A DNA stretch of 6,978 bases from Syntrophobacter sp. SbD2 (GTDB lineage: Bacteria > Desulfobacterota > Syntrophobacteria > Syntrophobacterales > Syntrophobacteraceae): NCBI GenBank assembly GCA_900290385.1, contig OMSV01000186.1:5667-12644 (forward strand), given 5' to 3'. The translations under genes and the position numbers were made by a program. The notes under the pieces are model-generated. The model ran no database searches. It saw nothing but the letters and a program-made list of their open reading frames with translations, and was not told the DNA's origin. Positions 5,476 through 6,978 of this stretch are shown here, in pieces. Positions within the stretch are counted from its first letter, which is position 1. The number at the start of each line of letters is the position of its first letter.

Positions 5476-6966
5476 ATGTTAAAGCGCTTGAGCCTCAGAA
5501 TTAAAATAATGTTCGCTATATGCGCACTGGTTGCTATCGCTATGCTGGGCGGCTCGACCACCATCTGGATGGTGCACCGGATGAACAGCGCCGTTTCTTC
5601 GGTAATCAGTTCCAAGGTCGCCGCGCTCAATGTCAGCCAGGAGTTGGAAAGCTCTCTGGCAATGCAAAGGGGTCTGCTAAGCTATTATTATATCGACGGC
5701 AAAAGTGAATGGCTGACCCAGCTTGATCAGTATAGGTTCGAGTTCGAGAATTGGCTGAAAAAAGCCCGCGAATTGGCTGACTCCGGCCGCGAGCGCGAAC
5801 TGCTAAACGATATTGAATCGAAATACATTCGATATTCCAATCTGCGCGAACGTGTCATAGAACTCTACAAGGCTGGAAAACGGGAAGAAGGATACGCATT
5901 GCACAAGGAGGTCCGCAGCCCTTTTTATTCGGTGCGGGACCTTTGCGAGCAGTTCAAGCAGGTCCAGTACGAGAGGGTCAGTTCAATTTCGGAGGGTATC
6001 AGGCTGAAGGTGGCCTTTTTTGATACAGCGGCGTCCATGGCCATGGTTTGCGCGCTGGGTTTGGGGATTACGCTTGGGGTATTGCTTCTGAGCAGGGTGC
6101 TCGTGCCGATCCGGCTCCTCGCTCTTACCGCCGGCCGCGACGGGGGTGTCTCGCTTGACGAACCCGACGAGGTGAAGGCCCTTGGGAAAAAAATACAGGG
6201 ACTCATCGAAAGTGTGGATAGCACGCGCATTGAACTCGATCAGAGCCGCGAACATCTGCTTCAGTCCGAAAAACTGGCGCAGATAGGAAAACTCGCCGCC
6301 GGCGTTGCCCACTCTATTAGAAATCCGCTCACCTCGGTGAAAATGAGGCTCTTTACCCTGGAGCGCACGCTCTTGCTTTCGACTGCCCAGAAAGAAGACT
6401 TTGAGGTTATTTCCGAGGAGATCCGCCATATAGATACAATAGTCGGAAACTTCCTCGAATTCTCCAGGCCGCCCAAACTGAAGATTCAAAAGGCGAGTCC
6501 GTCGGAGGTGGTCGACATGGCCGTGCAGCTTCTCCGCCATCGAATCGATTCTTATGGAGTTACTCTCGAAGTGATGAGAGAGCGGAAACTTCCCGACGTC
6601 GACTGCGACCCCGAGCAACTAAAAGAAGTGCTGGTGAACCTGATCGTGAATGCGTGCGAGGCGATGGGCGATGGAGGGCGCATTCTAATAACCGAAGAAG
6701 AAGGGACAAACGATCCGATGGGCAGGGTCGTTGTGATTCGCGTAAGTGACTCAGGACCGGGCATTCCGGAGGCGATAAGGGAGAAAATCTTCGAACCCTT
6801 CTACACTACAAAACAGGAAGGCACCGGGCTTGGATTGAGCATAGCAAACCGTATTATCCATGAACACAAAGGCTGTCTCAGCGTTAAATGCCGCCCCCGT
6901 AAAGGCGCCGTTTTCACCATCACCCTTCCGTGCCAGGAGGAGGGAGCTTGGCTGCGATCCTTATAG
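5476..6966 (+). CDS. Membrane sensor histidine kinase (HAMP-like, HisKA, HATPase_c)
   Basis: This complete kinase has 496 residues. Membrane helix 1 spans about residues 9-32 and helix 2 about 182-208. Between them lies a roughly 150-residue periplasmic region that looks all-helical, like a four-helix-bundle (MCP-type) sensor. A short HAMP-like linker follows (P211, DEVKALGKKI at 231-240). HisKA contains IGKLAAGVAHSIRNPLTSV (270-288) with phospho-acceptor H279; the residue after it is Ser instead of the usual Glu/Asp. HATPase_c shows the N box LVNLIVNACEAM (386-397), G1 DSGPGI (425-430), F box FEPFYTT (439-445) and G2 GTGLGL (449-454). ATG 5476 has AAAGGA 6 bases upstream, inside a palindrome. 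The stop overlaps the next gene's start by 19 bases, so kinase and regulator are translationally coupled. The signal sensed is unknown. Confidence 0.96.
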   Translation: MLKRLSLRIKIMFAICALVAIAMLGGSTTIWMVHRMNSAVSSVISSKVAALNVSQELESSLAMQRGLLSYYYIDGKSEWLTQLDQYRFEFENWLKKARELADSGRERELLNDIESKYIRYSNLRERVIELYKAGKREEGYALHKEVRSPFYSVRDLCEQFKQVQYERVSSISEGIRLKVAFFDTAASMAMVCALGLGITLGVLLLSRVLVPIRLLALTAGRDGGVSLDEPDEVKALGKKIQGLIESVDSTRIELDQSREHLLQSEKLAQIGKLAAGVAHSIRNPLTSVKMRLFTLERTLLLSTAQKEDFEVISEEIRHIDTIVGNFLEFSRPPKLKIQKASPSEVVDMAVQLLRHRIDSYGVTLEVMRERKLPDVDCDPEQLKEVLVNLIVNACEAMGDGGRILITEEEGTNDPMGRVVVIRVSDSGPGIPEAIREKIFEPFYTTKQEGTGLGLSIANRIIHEHKGCLSVKCRPRKGAVFTITLPCQEEGAWLRSL

Positions 6967-6978
6967 TTGATGACGATC
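6948..6978 (+). CDS. Response regulator, N-terminal start only (runs off the window)
   Basis: A TTG at 6948 lies 7 bases after GGAGG (6936-6940) and opens a frame reading MAAILIVDDD up to the window edge. ILIVDDD is the typical first strand of a receiver domain with its acidic pair. The start lies within the last codons of the histidine kinase (19-base overlap), the classic order of a two-component operon. Because the kinase has an NtrB/AtoS-like catalytic core, the partner may be a sigma-54 activator of the NtrC class; only ten codons are visible, so this is inferred. Confidence 0.82.
   Translation, partial: MAAILIVDDD

Noticed and set aside
5049..5630. Long minus-strand open frame (193 codons) opposite the Usp gene and kinase start
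   Set aside because: It lies opposite well-supported plus-strand genes, and its translation is Arg/Pro-rich with no family features, as expected of a shadow frame in G+C-rich codons.
5983..6618. Long minus-strand open frame (211 codons) inside the kinase gene
   Set aside because: It is fully antisense to the HisKA/HATPase region, shows no recognisable motif and has no gene-like context.

Overview
The window is about 7 kb of roughly 50% G+C bacterial chromosome. Gene content suggests a Deltaproteobacteria/Desulfobacterota-type organism, possibly a sulfate reducer or syntroph. The hints are DsrC-family modules, NtrB/AtoS-like sensor kinases, a sigma-54-type promoter and a UPF0047 (YjbQ-type) protein. 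This placement is inferred from gene content; no marker gene is present. There are no rRNA or tRNA genes, insertion sequences or CRISPR arrays.

Layout. (1) Bases 1-636 are the 3' end of a sensor histidine kinase whose phospho-acceptor His lies off the left edge. About 40 bases later comes a single-domain receiver protein with two substituted active-site positions (676-1146). (2) Bases 1147-1504 hold a good sigma-54 (-24/-12) promoter match overlapping a 12-bp palindrome, an upstream 8-bp direct repeat spaced two helical turns apart, and a short ORF with a strong ribosome binding site. (3) Bases 1505-2161 encode two fused DsrC/TusE-like modules. The first keeps only the inner cysteine, the second has neither redox cysteine, and both lack the C-terminal Cys arm. 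A small protein of unknown function follows (2263-2532). (4) On the minus strand, 2640-3002 is a UPF0047/YjbQ-type gene that seems to have lost about 19 codons covering the family signature. (5) Bases 3122-4437 encode an Nramp-type metal transporter whose first codons sit in a different frame from the rest. A tandem-domain universal stress protein follows 31 bases later (4469-5374). (6) Bases 5476-6966 are a complete membrane histidine kinase. Its 3' end overlaps by 19 bases the TTG start of a response regulator that runs off the right edge.

How the genes fit together. Two two-component modules flank the DsrC-like and metal-transport/stress genes. The sigma-54 promoter implies that an enhancer-binding activator controls the DsrC-fusion transcript; either flanking system could supply it, but the sequence does not show which. 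The most unusual items are the cysteine-depleted DsrC tandem fusion, the UPF0047 internal deletion, the Nramp 5' frame break, and a palindrome that could hide the ribosome binding site of the second kinase.
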